Assembly (NCBI RefSeq): GCF_001682385.1
Contig: NZ_CP016210.1
Coordinates: 2,170,001-2,234,000 of the forward strand
Direction of reading: 5' to 3'
From: Azoarcus olearius
Lineage (GTDB): Bacteria; Pseudomonadota; Gammaproteobacteria; Burkholderiales; Rhodocyclaceae
DNA length: 64,000 nt
The position numbers were made by a program, and so were the translations under genes. The stretch's first letter is position 1; every line of letters starts with the position of its first letter. The notes under the pieces are model-generated. The model was not told the DNA's origin, did not search any database, and worked only from the letters and a program-made list of their open reading frames with translations. Shown piece after piece: positions 1 to 9,377 of the stretch.

Positions 1-670
1 GCCCCGCGGCATTGGTGCGCAGGTTGCCATGGACCGCGCCGTCCGGATTCGCATTGGGCACGATGTGGAAGGTGGCGTGCTCGCGCAGCCGGCGTGCCAC
101 GGGGTCGGCCGCGTCCAGCAGGCGTTCGAGCAGGCCTTCGATGAACCACTCGGCCATCGTTTCGCCGGGGTGCTGGCGGCCGACGATCCACACCACGGGG
201 CGCCCGGGTAGTGCGCGCCCCACCGTGACGAGGTCGAGGTCGCGTTCTTCCACCGTGGCGCCGAGGCTACGACATTCGGCAAACGGCGAGGCGTCGGCCC
301 AGGCGATCAGGTCGAGATGGCGCTCGTACGAGTAGGGCTCGAAATACGCGTAGTAGATGCTGTTGCGCTCGGGCGTGTGCTCGACGACGAGGCGGCCGTC
401 CTGGTAATGCGTGGTGGGAATGCGGAACCAGTTGCGGCGATCGTAGGACGCCACGCAGCGGTAATCGGTCCAGCCGTCCGGATACGCGGCGCGATCGGCG
501 TTCTCGAACACCAGCCGGACCGGCGTGCCCGCCGCATCCTGAAGCCGGAAATGGAACCACTGGCAGAAGGCCGCGGCGTTGTCCGCGCGCAGGCGCAGGC
601 GAATGTCCTGCGGGTCGGCCAGGCTGACGACCTCGATCGCGCCGGCGTCGAAATTGGAACTGATCTTCAT
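1..670 (-). CDS. M14-type zinc carboxypeptidase, C-terminus beyond window
   Basis: The gene starts at the ATG at 670 and runs off the left edge, so only about 223 N-terminal residues are visible. The first ~115 residues look like the beta-rich N-terminal domain found in cytosolic-carboxypeptidase-like M14 proteins. The catalytic domain then begins. It shows the zinc motif HPGE (in GRQHPGETMAEW) and the substrate-binding NPDG followed by a conserved arginine (NANPDGAVHGNLRTN). There is no signal peptide, so a cytoplasmic role is likely. The second zinc histidine and the catalytic glutamate would lie outside the window. It sits 29 bp behind yaaA on the same strand and is probably cotranscribed. 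The substrate is unknown; the family removes C-terminal amino acids or short side chains from peptides. Confidence 0.8.
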   Translation of the reverse strand, partial: MKISSNFDAGAIEVVSLADPQDIRLRLRADNAAAFCQWFHFRLQDAAGTPVRLVFENADRAAYPDGWTDYRCVASYDRRNWFRIPTTHYQDGRLVVEHTPERNSIYYAYFEPYSYERHLDLIAWADASPFAECRSLGATVEERDLDLVTVGRALPGRPVVWIVGRQHPGETMAEWFIEGLLERLLDAADPVARRLREHATFHIVPNANPDGAVHGNLRTNAAG

Positions 671-699
671 GGTGCCGCCCCCCCGTCCCCCGCCCGCGC

Positions 700-1485
700 T
701 CAGTTCTGCCGCCGGCGGAATACCCAGCTGTGCTCGTCCGACGCTTCGGCCACAAAGGTGTAGCCGTCGCTGTCGAATGCCTTCAGGTCCTCGACCTCGT
801 CCAGTTGCCGCTCGATCGCGTAGCGGCTCATCAGGCCCCGCGCGCGCTTGGCGTAGAAGCTGATGATCTTGTAGCGGCCGTCCTTCCAGTCTTCGAAGGT
901 CGGGGTCACCAGGCGGCCCTTGAGCAGCTTGGGCTTGACCGACTTGAAGTACTCCTCGGAGGCCAGATTCACCAGCACCGCTTCGCGGCCAGCGGCGCGC
1001 TCGAGATCGAGCAGGCGATTGAGTTCGGTGGTGATGCGTTCGCCCCAGAAGGCGTAGAGGTCCTTGCCGCGGGGGTTGGAGAGTCGCGTGCCCATCTCCA
1101 GCCGATAGGGCTGCATCAGGTCGAGCGGACGCAACACACCATACAGCCCGGACAGGATGCGCAGATGATCCTGCGCCCAGGCCAGACCGTCCTCGCCCAG
1201 CGTGGTGGCGGCAAGACCCTCGTAGACGTCGCCGTTGAAGGCAAGGATGGCCTGCTTGGCGTTGTCCGGCGCAAACGGGCGTGACCAGGTCGCATAACGC
1301 GCAACGTTGAGGCTGGCGAGCTTGTCGGAGAGGCTCATCAGGCCGGCGATGTCGGCCGGCGTGCAGGTGCGCAGGATGTCGATGAGTTCGGCGGCGTCGT
1401 CGAGGAAGTCCGGCGTGGTGAAGCGTGCGGTGACAGGCGGCGTCTCGTAGTCGAGCGCCTTGGCGGGCGAGATGACGAAGATCAT
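700..1485 (-). CDS. yaaA: peroxide stress protein YaaA (UPF0246 / DUF328)
   Basis: This 261-residue protein has the usual length and features of YaaA. It begins [13 protein letters not shown] and contains the conserved [11 protein letters not shown] and [10 protein letters not shown] stretches. In E. coli YaaA lowers free intracellular iron during hydrogen peroxide stress and binds DNA; that role comes from the family and is not visible here. The gene is divergent from bioA, with about 114 bp between start codons. The M14 peptidase gene follows 29 bp downstream. Confidence 0.93.
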   Translation of the reverse strand: MIFVISPAKALDYETPPVTARFTTPDFLDDAAELIDILRTCTPADIAGLMSLSDKLASLNVARYATWSRPFAPDNAKQAILAFNGDVYEGLAATTLGEDGLAWAQDHLRILSGLYGVLRPLDLMQPYRLEMGTRLSNPRGKDLYAFWGERITTELNRLLDLERAAGREAVLVNLASEEYFKSVKPKLLKGRLVTPTFEDWKDGRYKIISFYAKRARGLMSRYAIERQLDEVEDLKAFDSDGYTFVAEASDEHSWVFRRRQN

Positions 1486-1599
1486 GGACGGAAGGAAATC
1501 TGGATGGATGGGGCGATGTTAGCAAAGTCGGCGGTTTGACAGCCCCTTCCCGATTGCGCACCATTGGCCGGTTTCGCCCTGCCCCAGACCCTGCATCCG
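1486..1599. promoter_or_regulatory. divergent yaaA / bioA promoter region
   Basis: This is the only spacer between two divergent genes, so it must hold both promoters. On the minus strand there is an extended -10 (TGCTAACAT, 1516-1524) with a poor -35. On the plus strand a TTGACA lies at 1536-1541, but the -10 seventeen bases later is weak. No palindrome resembling a BirA or BioQ operator was seen. Confidence 0.35.
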
Positions 1600-2952
1600 A
1601 TGCCCTTCCAGTCCAGTTCCGACCTTCTGCAGCGCTCGCTCGCCGCAGTCTGGCACCCGTGCACCCAGATGAAGCACCACGAAACGCTGCCGCTGGTGCC
1701 CATCGTCCGCGGTGAAGGCGCCTGGCTGATCGACGCCGACGGACGCCGCCTGCTCGACGGCATCAGCTCGTGGTGGGTCAATCTCTTCGGACACTGCAAC
1801 CGCCGCATCAACGCCGCGCTGCGCGAACAGCTGGAAACGCTGGAGCACGTGATGCTGGCCGGCTTCACCCATCCGCCCGCGGTAGAACTGGCCGAACGGC
1901 TGGCCGCGCTGACCGGCCACCGTCTGGGCCACGCCTTCTATGCTTCCGACGGCGCCTCGGCGACCGAGATCGCGCTGAAGATGAGCGTGCATTACTGGCG
2001 CAATCGGGGCGAAGCCGGCAAGAACCGTTTCATCAGCCTCGCCGGCAGCTATCACGGCGAAACCGCCGGCGCGCTGGCCGTGACCGATGTGGCCTTGTTC
2101 CGCGACGCCTATGCGCCGCTGGTGCGGCCGGGCGCGACCGTGCCCACGCCCGACATCCGCCTGGCGGTGGCGGGCGAATCGGCATCCAGCCTGGCCCGGC
2201 GCGCGGCGCAAGCGCTGGAAGCGCACCTGGCCGAGCACCACGCCGAAACCGCCGCACTGATCGTGGAGCCGCTGGTGCAGGGGGCCTCCGGCATGGTGAT
2301 GTACGACGCCGAGTACCTGCGCCAGGCCCGTGCGCTGTGCGACCGCTACCGGGTGCACCTGATTGCCGACGAGATCGCCGTGGGCTGCGGGCGCACCGGC
2401 ACCTTCTTCGCGTGGGAGCAGGTCGCGGCGGATGACGCGGCGGGCTGGCCGGATTTCATCTGCCTCTCCAAAGGCATTTCGGGCGGCTATCTGCCGCTGT
2501 CGCTGGTGCTCTCCAGCGACGATATCTACGCCGCGTTCTACGACGACAGCAGCACGCGCGCCTTCCTGCATTCGCACTCCTACACGGGTAATCCGCTGGC
2601 CTGCCGCGCCGCGCTGGCAACGCTGGACATCTTCCGCGAGGACGACGTCGTGGCCGAGAACCGGGGCCGCGCCGAGCGCATGCGGCGACAGGCGGACGAG
2701 CGTTTCGCCAACCATCCGGCGGTCCGTCACCTGCGCCAGCAGGGGATGATCCTGGCCTTCGATGTCGATACCGGCACGCTCGGTGCGGGCGAGTTTGCGC
2801 GCCGCTTCTTCGCCGCGGCGCTGGACCATGGCCTGCTGCTGCGGCCGATCGGCAACACGGTCTACTTCATGCCGCCCTACGTGCTGGGCGAGGACGAACT
2901 GCGTCACCTCGTCGACGGCGCGGCCGCCGCGCTAGAGCGGGCGCTGCGCTGA
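1600..2952 (+). CDS. bioA: adenosylmethionine-8-amino-7-oxononanoate aminotransferase
   Basis: BioA transfers the amino group of S-adenosylmethionine to 7-keto-8-aminopelargonate, giving 7,8-diaminopelargonate, with PLP as cofactor. The 450-residue product has the class III aminotransferase features: the WHPCTQMK start typical of BioA, SYHGETAGA, the metal/PLP aspartate in LIADEIAVG, and SKGISGGYLPLS, where Lys291 should form the Schiff base. I chose the ATG at 1600; an in-frame TTG at 1564 would add 12 unconserved residues. The stop overlaps the bioF ATG by one base (TGATG), so the two are translationally coupled. It is first in a five-gene biotin operon that lacks bioB. Confidence 0.96.
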   Translation: MPFQSSSDLLQRSLAAVWHPCTQMKHHETLPLVPIVRGEGAWLIDADGRRLLDGISSWWVNLFGHCNRRINAALREQLETLEHVMLAGFTHPPAVELAERLAALTGHRLGHAFYASDGASATEIALKMSVHYWRNRGEAGKNRFISLAGSYHGETAGALAVTDVALFRDAYAPLVRPGATVPTPDIRLAVAGESASSLARRAAQALEAHLAEHHAETAALIVEPLVQGASGMVMYDAEYLRQARALCDRYRVHLIADEIAVGCGRTGTFFAWEQVAADDAAGWPDFICLSKGISGGYLPLSLVLSSDDIYAAFYDDSSTRAFLHSHSYTGNPLACRAALATLDIFREDDVVAENRGRAERMRRQADERFANHPAVRHLRQQGMILAFDVDTGTLGAGEFARRFFAAALDHGLLLRPIGNTVYFMPPYVLGEDELRHLVDGAAAALERALR

Positions 2953-4124
2953 TGTCCGCCCTGCTGGACCGCCTGCGCACCGACCTCTCCGCGCTTGCCG
3001 GCCAGGGCCTGCGGCGGGTGCGCCGCAGCAACGCCGTGCCCTGCGCGCCGCGCGCCCTGGTCGACGGACGGGAGATGCTCGCCTTCTGTTCCAACGACTA
3101 CCTTGGCCTCGCCGCCGAACCCGCCCTGGCGACGGCGCTGGCGCAGGCGAGCAGCCGGTGGGGCGCGGGCTCGGGCGCATCGCACCTCGTCAGCGGCCAC
3201 TATGCAGTGCACGACGCGCTGGAGCACCGCCTGGCGGCCTTCGTCGGCGCCGAGCGCGCGCTCTATTTTTCCACCGGCTACATGGCCAACGCCGGCATCG
3301 TCCCGGCGCTCGTGGGGCGGGGGGACGCGGTGTTCGCAGACCGTCTCAACCACGCTTCGCTGGTCGATGGCGTGCTGCTGTCGCGTGGCGACATGCACCG
3401 CTACCCGCACGGCGATCTGGCGGTGCTGGCACGTCAGCTCGCCGGCAGCAGCGCGGCCCGCAAGCTCATCGTCACCGATGCCGTGTTCAGCATGGACGGC
3501 GACGTGGCACCGCTCGCCGATCTGCTCGAACTCGCCGAGCGCCACGACGCCTGGCTGATGGTGGATGACGCGCACGGCTTCGGCGTGCTGGGGCCGCAGG
3601 GGCGCGGTGCCCTGGCGGACGCGGGGTTGCAGCACTGGCGGCTGATCTACGTCGGCACGCTGGGCAAGGCCGCGGGCGTTTCCGGCGCGTTTGCCGCCGG
3701 TCACGGCGAACTCGTGGAATGGCTGTTGCAGAAGGCGCGCACCTACATCTTCACGACCGGCGCACCGCCGGCGCTGGCGGAAGCGCTGCTGGTCAGCCTT
3801 GACCTGATCGAGGCCGCCGACGACCGTCGCACGCATCTCGCCGGCCTCATCGAACGCTTTGGCGCAGAACTGACGCTGAGCCGCTGGCAGCGCCTGCCCT
3901 CGCGCACGCCGATCCAGCCGATCCGCATCGGTGGCAACGAGGAAGCCCTGGCGGTCGCCCGCGCGCTGTGGGATGAAGGGTTGTGGGTGCCCGCGATTCG
4001 TCCGCCCACGGTTCCGGCAGGCAGTGCCCGCCTGCGGGTGTCGCTGACCGCTGCCCATACCGAAGCCGACGTGCTTCGCCTTGCGCGGACGCTGAACCGC
4101 CTGGAGCACGCCGCGCATGGTTGA
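2952..4124 (+). CDS. bioF: 8-amino-7-oxononanoate synthase
   Basis: BioF condenses pimeloyl-ACP with alanine, with loss of CO2, to give 8-amino-7-oxononanoate; it is a PLP-dependent alpha-oxoamine synthase. The 390-residue length is normal. Family markers are FCSNDYLGLA near the N-terminus, GSGASHLVSGH, VDDAHGFGVLGPQGRG, and GTLGKAAGVSG with the PLP lysine at about residue 239. Its start overlaps the bioA stop, and its last 8 bases overlap the start of bioH. Confidence 0.97.
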   Translation: MSALLDRLRTDLSALAGQGLRRVRRSNAVPCAPRALVDGREMLAFCSNDYLGLAAEPALATALAQASSRWGAGSGASHLVSGHYAVHDALEHRLAAFVGAERALYFSTGYMANAGIVPALVGRGDAVFADRLNHASLVDGVLLSRGDMHRYPHGDLAVLARQLAGSSAARKLIVTDAVFSMDGDVAPLADLLELAERHDAWLMVDDAHGFGVLGPQGRGALADAGLQHWRLIYVGTLGKAAGVSGAFAAGHGELVEWLLQKARTYIFTTGAPPALAEALLVSLDLIEAADDRRTHLAGLIERFGAELTLSRWQRLPSRTPIQPIRIGGNEEALAVARALWDEGLWVPAIRPPTVPAGSARLRVSLTAAHTEADVLRLARTLNRLEHAAHG

Positions 4125-4881
4125 GATCGGGATGTCCAGCCTGCCGCCGCTGGTGCTGCTGCACGGCTGGGGCATGACGCCGGCGGTCTGGGACGGGCTC
4201 GCACCGGCGCTGCGGGAGCGCTTCGCCGTATCCGCCCCGCCCCTGCCCTGTCACCTCGGCAGTGAAGTCACGACGGGAGCGCTGCCTGCATGGGCCGATG
4301 CGATCGCCGGCGGCTTGCCGGATGACGCGCTGGTGTGCGGCTGGTCGCTCGGGGCGCAACTGGCGATGACGCTGGCGCTGCGCCATCCGCACAAGGTAAG
4401 ACGGTTGCTGCTGGTGGGTGCAACGCCCTGCTTCGTCGCCGCGCCCGGCTGGGGGGCCGCGCTGGATGCCGCCACGGTGACCGCCTTCGTTGAAGGGTTT
4501 CGCGCGTCGCCCGCGCCGACGCTACGGCGTTTCCTGAGCCTGCAGGTGCAGGGCGAGGCAAGGCGCAAGCCGGTGCTGCAGGCGCTGGGCGCCACCGCCG
4601 TCGCGGCGGATGCGTTGGAGGCGGGAGACGCCGCAGCGCTCGCGGCCGCGCTCGACGTGCTGGTTTCGACCGACCTGCGCGCGCTGGCTGGCCGCATTAC
4701 CGCGCCGACCCTGCTGGTCCACGGCGACGGCGACGCCCTGATGCCGCTCGACGCCGCGCACTGGTTGGCTGAAGCCTTGCCGCACGCGCGCCTGGAGGTT
4801 TTCGCCGACAGCGGCCACGCGCCTTTCTTGTCCGATCCCGAGCGCTTCGTCGCCCTGCTGGGGGCGCTTGGCGATGCTTGA
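4117..4881 (+). CDS. bioH: pimeloyl-ACP methyl ester carboxylesterase
   Basis: BioH hydrolyses pimeloyl-ACP methyl ester, which ends the BioC-dependent disguised fatty acid route to pimelate. The 254-residue alpha/beta hydrolase shows the oxyanion-hole stretch LLHGWGMTPAVWD, the nucleophile elbow GWSLG (Ser77), the acid in VHGDGDALMP and the final histidine in SGHAPF. In E. coli bioH lies away from the bio operon. Here it lies between bioF and bioC, overlapping both by 8 bp, which fits a self-contained pathway operon. Confidence 0.95.
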   Translation: MVEIGMSSLPPLVLLHGWGMTPAVWDGLAPALRERFAVSAPPLPCHLGSEVTTGALPAWADAIAGGLPDDALVCGWSLGAQLAMTLALRHPHKVRRLLLVGATPCFVAAPGWGAALDAATVTAFVEGFRASPAPTLRRFLSLQVQGEARRKPVLQALGATAVAADALEAGDAAALAAALDVLVSTDLRALAGRITAPTLLVHGDGDALMPLDAAHWLAEALPHARLEVFADSGHAPFLSDPERFVALLGALGDA

Positions 4882-5668
4882 ACCCACGGCACGCAAAGCG
4901 GCGGTCAGGCGCGCGTTCGACCGCGCGGCCGACGGGTACGATCGCGCCGCGGACATCCAGCGCGCAGCCTGCGACCGCTTGGCCGTGCTGGCACACCGTC
5001 ATCCGCCTGCCGACGGTGCTACGCGCGTGATCGACGCCGGCTGCGGCACGGGCTACGGCGCGGCTGCGCTCGCGGCGTTGTGCCCCGCCGCCAGCCGGAT
5101 CGGCGTGGACTTTGCGCCGGCGATGCTGCAGCGGATGAGGCGGGTTGCCGGGGCGGTTGCGCCGGTGTGCGCGGATATCGAGGCGCTCCCGCTGGCCACC
5201 GGCTGTGCGGACGCGCTGTGGTCGAGCCTGGCGATGCAGTGGTGTACGCCGGCGCGGGTGCTGGCCGAGTGCGCGCGGGTGCTGCGGCCCGGTGGCGCAG
5301 GCTGGATTGCGACGCTGGGTCCGCGCACCCTGTACGAGTTGCGGGCGGCTTTCGCCGAAGTGGATGGTGCCGCCCATGTGCTCGACATGCACGACGCCGC
5401 GGTGTGGTGCGCCGCGGCGCGGGGGGCGGGCCTGGCTGTGCTTGCGTGCGAAAGCGCTGATCTGCAGGCGCACGCGCCCGACTTGCGCACGCTGCTGCAT
5501 AACATCAAGGCGGTCGGCGCGCAGACCGTGCCCGGCGATCGTCGCCGTGCCCCGCTTGGCCGCAGCGCGTGGCGGCGGCTGGAGCACGCCTACGAGGCCT
5601 ACCGCGACGCCGACGGCCGCCTGCCCGCCACCTACGATCTCATCCTGCTCGCGCTGTTCCGCCCATGA
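4874..5668 (+). CDS. bioC: malonyl-ACP O-methyltransferase
   Basis: BioC methylates the free carboxyl of malonyl-ACP, so that fatty acid synthesis can build the pimelate chain. The 264-residue class I SAM methyltransferase has motif I as VIDAGCGTGYGA and the BioC-like N-terminus (RRAFDRAADGYDRAA). I chose the ATG at 4874, inside the end of bioH; an upstream TTG at 4868 is less likely. The stop overlaps the bioD start (ATGA). BioC and BioH together account for pimelate supply in this organism. Confidence 0.94.
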   Translation: MLEPTARKAAVRRAFDRAADGYDRAADIQRAACDRLAVLAHRHPPADGATRVIDAGCGTGYGAAALAALCPAASRIGVDFAPAMLQRMRRVAGAVAPVCADIEALPLATGCADALWSSLAMQWCTPARVLAECARVLRPGGAGWIATLGPRTLYELRAAFAEVDGAAHVLDMHDAAVWCAAARGAGLAVLACESADLQAHAPDLRTLLHNIKAVGAQTVPGDRRRAPLGRSAWRRLEHAYEAYRDADGRLPATYDLILLALFRP

Positions 5669-6351
5669 CTGCTTCCGCTCACGCCAACGCCTGGTTCGTT
5701 ACCGGCACCGATACCGAAGTCGGCAAGACCTTCGCCACCTGTGCGCTGATCCACGCCGCCCGTGCAAAGGGCTTGCGCACCGTGGGGATGAAGCCGGTTG
5801 CCGCCGGCGCGGAGCGGGTGGCCGGTGAATGGGTGAATGAGGACGCCGCGCGCCTGCGTGCGGCGGGCAGCTTCGACCCCGGCCTCGCGCTGCTCAATCC
5901 CTACTGCCTGCGCAGCCCGGTCGCGCCGCACATCGCTGCGGCCGAGGAAGGCGTGACCTTGAATCCCGCGGTGATGATCGACGCCTTTGCGCAGCTTCGC
6001 GCGCTCGCGGACTGTGTGTTCGTCGAAGGCGTGGGCGGCTTTCGCGTGCCGCTCGCGCAGGGTTACGACACGGCCGACCTCGCGGTGCAGCTCGGGTTGC
6101 CGGTGATCCTGGTGGTCGGTCTGCGCCTGGGCTGCATCAACCATGCCCTGCTGACGGTCGAAGCGATCGCCGCGCGCGGCTTGCCGCTGGCCGGATGGAT
6201 CGCCAACGAGATTGCACCGGAGATGCTGCGCAGGGATGAAAACCTTGCCGCGCTGCGAGCCGGGATCACCGCGCCACTGCTCGGCGTGCTGCCTCACCAG
6301 CCGGATCGCGATGCGGCGGCGGTTGCCGGCCGGCTGGTGCTGCCGGGCTGA
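5665..6351 (+). CDS. bioD: ATP-dependent dethiobiotin synthetase
   Basis: BioD closes the ureido ring of dethiobiotin from diaminopelargonate, CO2 and ATP. The 228-residue protein starts with the P-loop GTDTEVGKT (Lys21) and has the second conserved stretch VEGVGGFRVPL. The ATG at 5665 overlaps the bioC stop. It is the last gene of the operon; its stop lies 3 bp from the stop of the convergent RNA methyltransferase gene. BioB, needed for the final sulfur insertion, is not in the window. Confidence 0.96.
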   Translation: MTASAHANAWFVTGTDTEVGKTFATCALIHAARAKGLRTVGMKPVAAGAERVAGEWVNEDAARLRAAGSFDPGLALLNPYCLRSPVAPHIAAAEEGVTLNPAVMIDAFAQLRALADCVFVEGVGGFRVPLAQGYDTADLAVQLGLPVILVVGLRLGCINHALLTVEAIAARGLPLAGWIANEIAPEMLRRDENLAALRAGITAPLLGVLPHQPDRDAAAVAGRLVLPG

Positions 6352-6354
6352 GGA

Positions 6355-7146
6355 TCAGCCTCGCGCAGCGCGCTGGCGGCGCTGTTCGAACAGGCACACT
6401 GCGGCCGCCGCCGCGACGTTGAGGGATTCGATCCCCGCCGCCATCGGAATCAGCACGGTACCGGTTGCGAGCGCCTTCGCCGCTTCGCTCAGGCCCTGCC
6501 CTTCGGCCCCGAACAGCCATGCGACCGGGCCGCGCAGATCGGTTTCGTAAAGCGACTTCGCCCGCGCGTCGAGCGCGGTCGCAAGCACCGCCCCCGGGTA
6601 AGTGGCAAGAAGCCCGGCCAGGTCGGTGCATTCGTGGATACGCAGGTGGAAATGCGCGCCCATGCCGGCCCGCAGTGTGCGCGGTGACCAAGGCTGCGCG
6701 CAGCCGCCGGTCAGGACGACATCTTCCACGCCCGCCGCGGCCGCAGTGCGCAGGATGGTGCCGAGGTTGCCCGGATCTTGCACGCCGTCGAGCACCACCA
6801 GCGAAGCACCGGCGGCCGGTGCGGGCGCCGCGGGCGGGATATCCGCAACCGCAAGGATGCCGGTGGGCGTATCGACCGGACTGACATGCGCGACGAGGCT
6901 GTCGTCGAGCTTGAGCGCGGGAATGGTGGCCGGTGCGCGTTCGAGCAGGCTGCGGATTTCCGCGCGGGCGTAGCCGCTCTCGGAGACTACCAGGCGCTTC
7001 AGGGGCCAGCCTGCGTCGAGTGCCGCGCCGATCAGATGGGGGCCATCGAACAGGGTTTCGCCCGCCTTGCGGCGGTCACGCGCGTTATGGGCGAGTCCGT
7101 GCAGGTGCTTGACCGCCGGATTGTCGCGCGAGGTGATCGATTTCAT
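6355..7146 (-). CDS. SpoU/TrmH-family RNA 2'-O-methyltransferase
   Basis: This 263-residue SPOUT methyltransferase has an N-terminal substrate-binding domain of about 100 residues (starting MKSITSRDNPAVKHLHGLA) and a C-terminal trefoil-knot domain. The three SpoU motifs are LDGVQDPGNLGTILRTA, LFGAEGQGLS and IPMAAGIESLNVAAAAAVCLFE. It methylates a ribose in rRNA or tRNA with SAM. The exact target (RlmB-like or TsnR-like) cannot be read from sequence alone. It is the last gene of the long minus-strand envelope cluster and begins 12 bp after the membrane protein gene. Confidence 0.9.
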   Translation of the reverse strand: MKSITSRDNPAVKHLHGLAHNARDRRKAGETLFDGPHLIGAALDAGWPLKRLVVSESGYARAEIRSLLERAPATIPALKLDDSLVAHVSPVDTPTGILAVADIPPAAPAPAAGASLVVLDGVQDPGNLGTILRTAAAAGVEDVVLTGGCAQPWSPRTLRAGMGAHFHLRIHECTDLAGLLATYPGAVLATALDARAKSLYETDLRGPVAWLFGAEGQGLSEAAKALATGTVLIPMAAGIESLNVAAAAAVCLFEQRRQRAARG

Positions 7147-7158
7147 GCCTGCGTGCGC

Positions 7159-7614
7159 CTACCAGCCGAGGCCGAGTGTGGCCAGCGCGATGGTGGCGAT
7201 GCCGAGCGCGAGATTGAAGGCAACGCGTGCGCGGATGCGTTGCATGGCGATCGCACCCTGCGCCCAGTCTTCGCGTGCGACCGCCGCGCGCAGGGCGCGC
7301 CAGGGGCCGAACCAGATCGACACAAACACCGCGATCATCACCGCGCCGGTCAGCGCCATCAGGTGCCAGGCCTTCGGCGCACCCGCCATGCCCACTTCCA
7401 GCAGCATCGAGACGCCGGACAGCAGGATCAGCCCGATCGCGGCCCACACCAGGGCGAAGAAGGTTCGCAGTACCGCGGCCCACAAGGCCAGCCGTTGCGC
7501 GGGAGGCAGCGCCATGGCGGCGGGCCGCAGGCAGCCCCACGCGAAAGCCATGCCGCCCACCCATACGGTGACGCCGAGCAGATGCAGGAAAAGCATGAGG
7601 TGGTGGAAGGTCAT
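7159..7614 (-). CDS. CopD-family four-helix membrane protein
   Basis: This 151-residue protein has four predicted transmembrane segments, near residues 7-27, 45-68, 80-103 and 127-150. It starts [22 protein letters not shown]; the [11 protein letters not shown] segment is typical of CopD / DUF2269-like proteins that may bind copper or heme. No function can be assigned beyond that. Its ATG overlaps the rnhB stop (ATGA), so the two are coupled. Confidence 0.75.
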   Translation of the reverse strand: MTFHHLMLFLHLLGVTVWVGGMAFAWGCLRPAAMALPPAQRLALWAAVLRTFFALVWAAIGLILLSGVSMLLEVGMAGAPKAWHLMALTGAVMIAVFVSIWFGPWRALRAAVAREDWAQGAIAMQRIRARVAFNLALGIATIALATLGLGW

Positions 7615-8225
7615 GCGCTTTCTTCCTCGACCCACAGGGGCGGGTTCTGCAGCAGTTCGCGCACCGGGCCAAAGCTGCGGCGATAGAAGTCCGCAATGCC
7701 GTGGCGGCGGAGCGCGGCGAGATGGCCCGCCGTCGGGTAGCCCTTGTGGTCGGCCAGGCCGTAGTGCGGGTACTGCTCGTGCAATGCCTTCATGCCGGCG
7801 TCGCGGACCGTCTTGGCGAGGATGGACGCGGCGGAGATCGCAGGTTCGCTGGCGTCCCCGCCCACTACCGCGCGAGCCGGTACCGCCAGCGTGGGGCAGC
7901 GGTTGCCGTCGATCAGGACCTCGCCGGGCAGCACCGACAGCGCGCTGACCGCGCGCTGCATGGCGAGCATGGTGGCGTGGAGGATGTTGAGGCGGTCGAT
8001 TTCCTCGACGCTGGCCTCGGCCACGGCCCAGGCCAGCGCCCGCTCGCGGATCAAGGGCGCGAGGCGATCGCGCGCGCGTTCGGTGAGCTTCTTGGAGTCG
8101 GCCAGGCCGTCGATCGGGCGCGCGGGGTCGAGGATGACCGCCGCGGCGACCACCGGGCCGCATAGCGGGCCGCGGCCCGCCTCGTCGACACCGCAGATCA
8201 GGCGGAGACGCTGACTGGCTGGCAC
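7611..8225 (-). CDS. rnhB: ribonuclease HII
   Basis: RNase HII cuts the RNA strand of RNA-DNA hybrids and starts ribonucleotide excision repair. The 204-residue protein has the first catalytic Asp-Glu pair in [15 protein letters not shown] and further acidic residues in VLIDGNR and SILAKTVRD. The best start is a GTG at 8225, which lies 28 bp inside the end of lpxB. The order lpxA-lpxB-rnhB is common in proteobacteria. Confidence 0.95.
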   Translation of the reverse strand: MPASQRLRLICGVDEAGRGPLCGPVVAAAVILDPARPIDGLADSKKLTERARDRLAPLIRERALAWAVAEASVEEIDRLNILHATMLAMQRAVSALSVLPGEVLIDGNRCPTLAVPARAVVGGDASEPAISAASILAKTVRDAGMKALHEQYPHYGLADHKGYPTAGHLAALRRHGIADFYRRSFGPVRELLQNPPLWVEEESA

Positions 8226-9373
8226 GATGCGCTACTCGATAGATACGGCAGGACGGCTGCGGCGGCCTTTTCGGCGGTGTTTTGCCGCAGGCTGTGATGG
8301 AGTGCGGTGAAGCGTTCGGTCAATGCAGCGCAGGCGGCGGGATCGACGAGCCAGCGTTCCAGCGCGTCCGCCAGCTTCGGCGGCGTCGCGTCGTCCTGCA
8401 CGAGTTCCGGCACCAGCCCTTCCCTGCACAGGATGTTGGGCAAGCCGATCCAGGGCAGATAGGCCATGCGCTTCATCAGCCGGTACTGCCACTTGCCCAT
8501 GCGGTAGGTGATCACCATCGGCCGCTTGAGCAGCGCCGCCTCCAGCGAGGCCGTGCCGCTTGCGACGAGCACCGCGTCCGCCGCGGTCATCGCATCGACG
8601 GCGTGGCCGAACAGCATGCGCAGCGGCAATTCGTCGCCCTTGTTGCGCGCAAGCGCCGCGCTGAACAACTCGCGCGTCTCGCGCGTGGCCAACGGGACCA
8701 GGAAGAGCACGTCGGGATGGCGCTGGGCGAGCATCGCCGCGGTTTCGATGAAGAGTTCGCCGAGATTGCGCACTTCGGACTGGCGGCTGCCCGGCAGCAG
8801 GGCGACGACCTTGCGTTCAGGGGCGATGTCCAGCCGCTCCCGCGCCGCGGCGCGGTCCGGTTCGAGCGGAAACACGTCGGCCAGCGGATGCCCCACGTAG
8901 CTGACCGGTACGCCGGCGCGCTCGTAGAGTTCCGGCTCGAACGGGAACATGCACAACATGCGTGTCACCGAACGCGCGATCCGTTTGATCCGCCCCCCGC
9001 GCCAGGCCCAGATGGACGGGCTGACGAAATGGATGGCGGGGATGCCGGCGGCCTTGATCTTGCCTTCGAGCCACAGGTTGAAATCGGGCGCGTCGACGCC
9101 GATGAAGGCGTCCGGGCGCTCGCGGCGCACCTGCTTCAGCAGCTTCTTGCGGATGCCCGACAATTCCCGGTAGCGCTTCAGCGCGTCGACATAACCGTGC
9201 ACTGCAAGCAGTTCGCAGGGCCAGCGGGCATCGAAGCCTTCGGCCTGCATCTTGGGGCCGCCGATGCCGAAGAATTCCGCGTCGGGCACGCGCGCGCGGA
9301 TCGCGCGGATCAGGTGACTGGCGAGGAGATCGCCGGAGGCTTCTCCGGCGACCATGGCGATTCGCGGCGCCAT
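8198..9373 (-). CDS. lpxB: lipid-A-disaccharide synthase
   Basis: LpxB joins 2,3-diacylglucosamine-1-phosphate to UDP-2,3-diacylglucosamine to make the lipid A disaccharide at the inner membrane. The 391-residue protein shows [32 protein letters not shown] and [10 protein letters not shown], all typical of GT19. I chose the ATG at 9373, 4 bp after the lpxA stop, although the frame stays open further upstream. The 3' end overlaps rnhB. Confidence 0.97.
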   Translation of the reverse strand: MAPRIAMVAGEASGDLLASHLIRAIRARVPDAEFFGIGGPKMQAEGFDARWPCELLAVHGYVDALKRYRELSGIRKKLLKQVRRERPDAFIGVDAPDFNLWLEGKIKAAGIPAIHFVSPSIWAWRGGRIKRIARSVTRMLCMFPFEPELYERAGVPVSYVGHPLADVFPLEPDRAAARERLDIAPERKVVALLPGSRQSEVRNLGELFIETAAMLAQRHPDVLFLVPLATRETRELFSAALARNKGDELPLRMLFGHAVDAMTAADAVLVASGTASLEAALLKRPMVITYRMGKWQYRLMKRMAYLPWIGLPNILCREGLVPELVQDDATPPKLADALERWLVDPAACAALTERFTALHHSLRQNTAEKAAAAVLPYLSSSASCQPVSVSA

Positions 9374-9377
9374 GCCG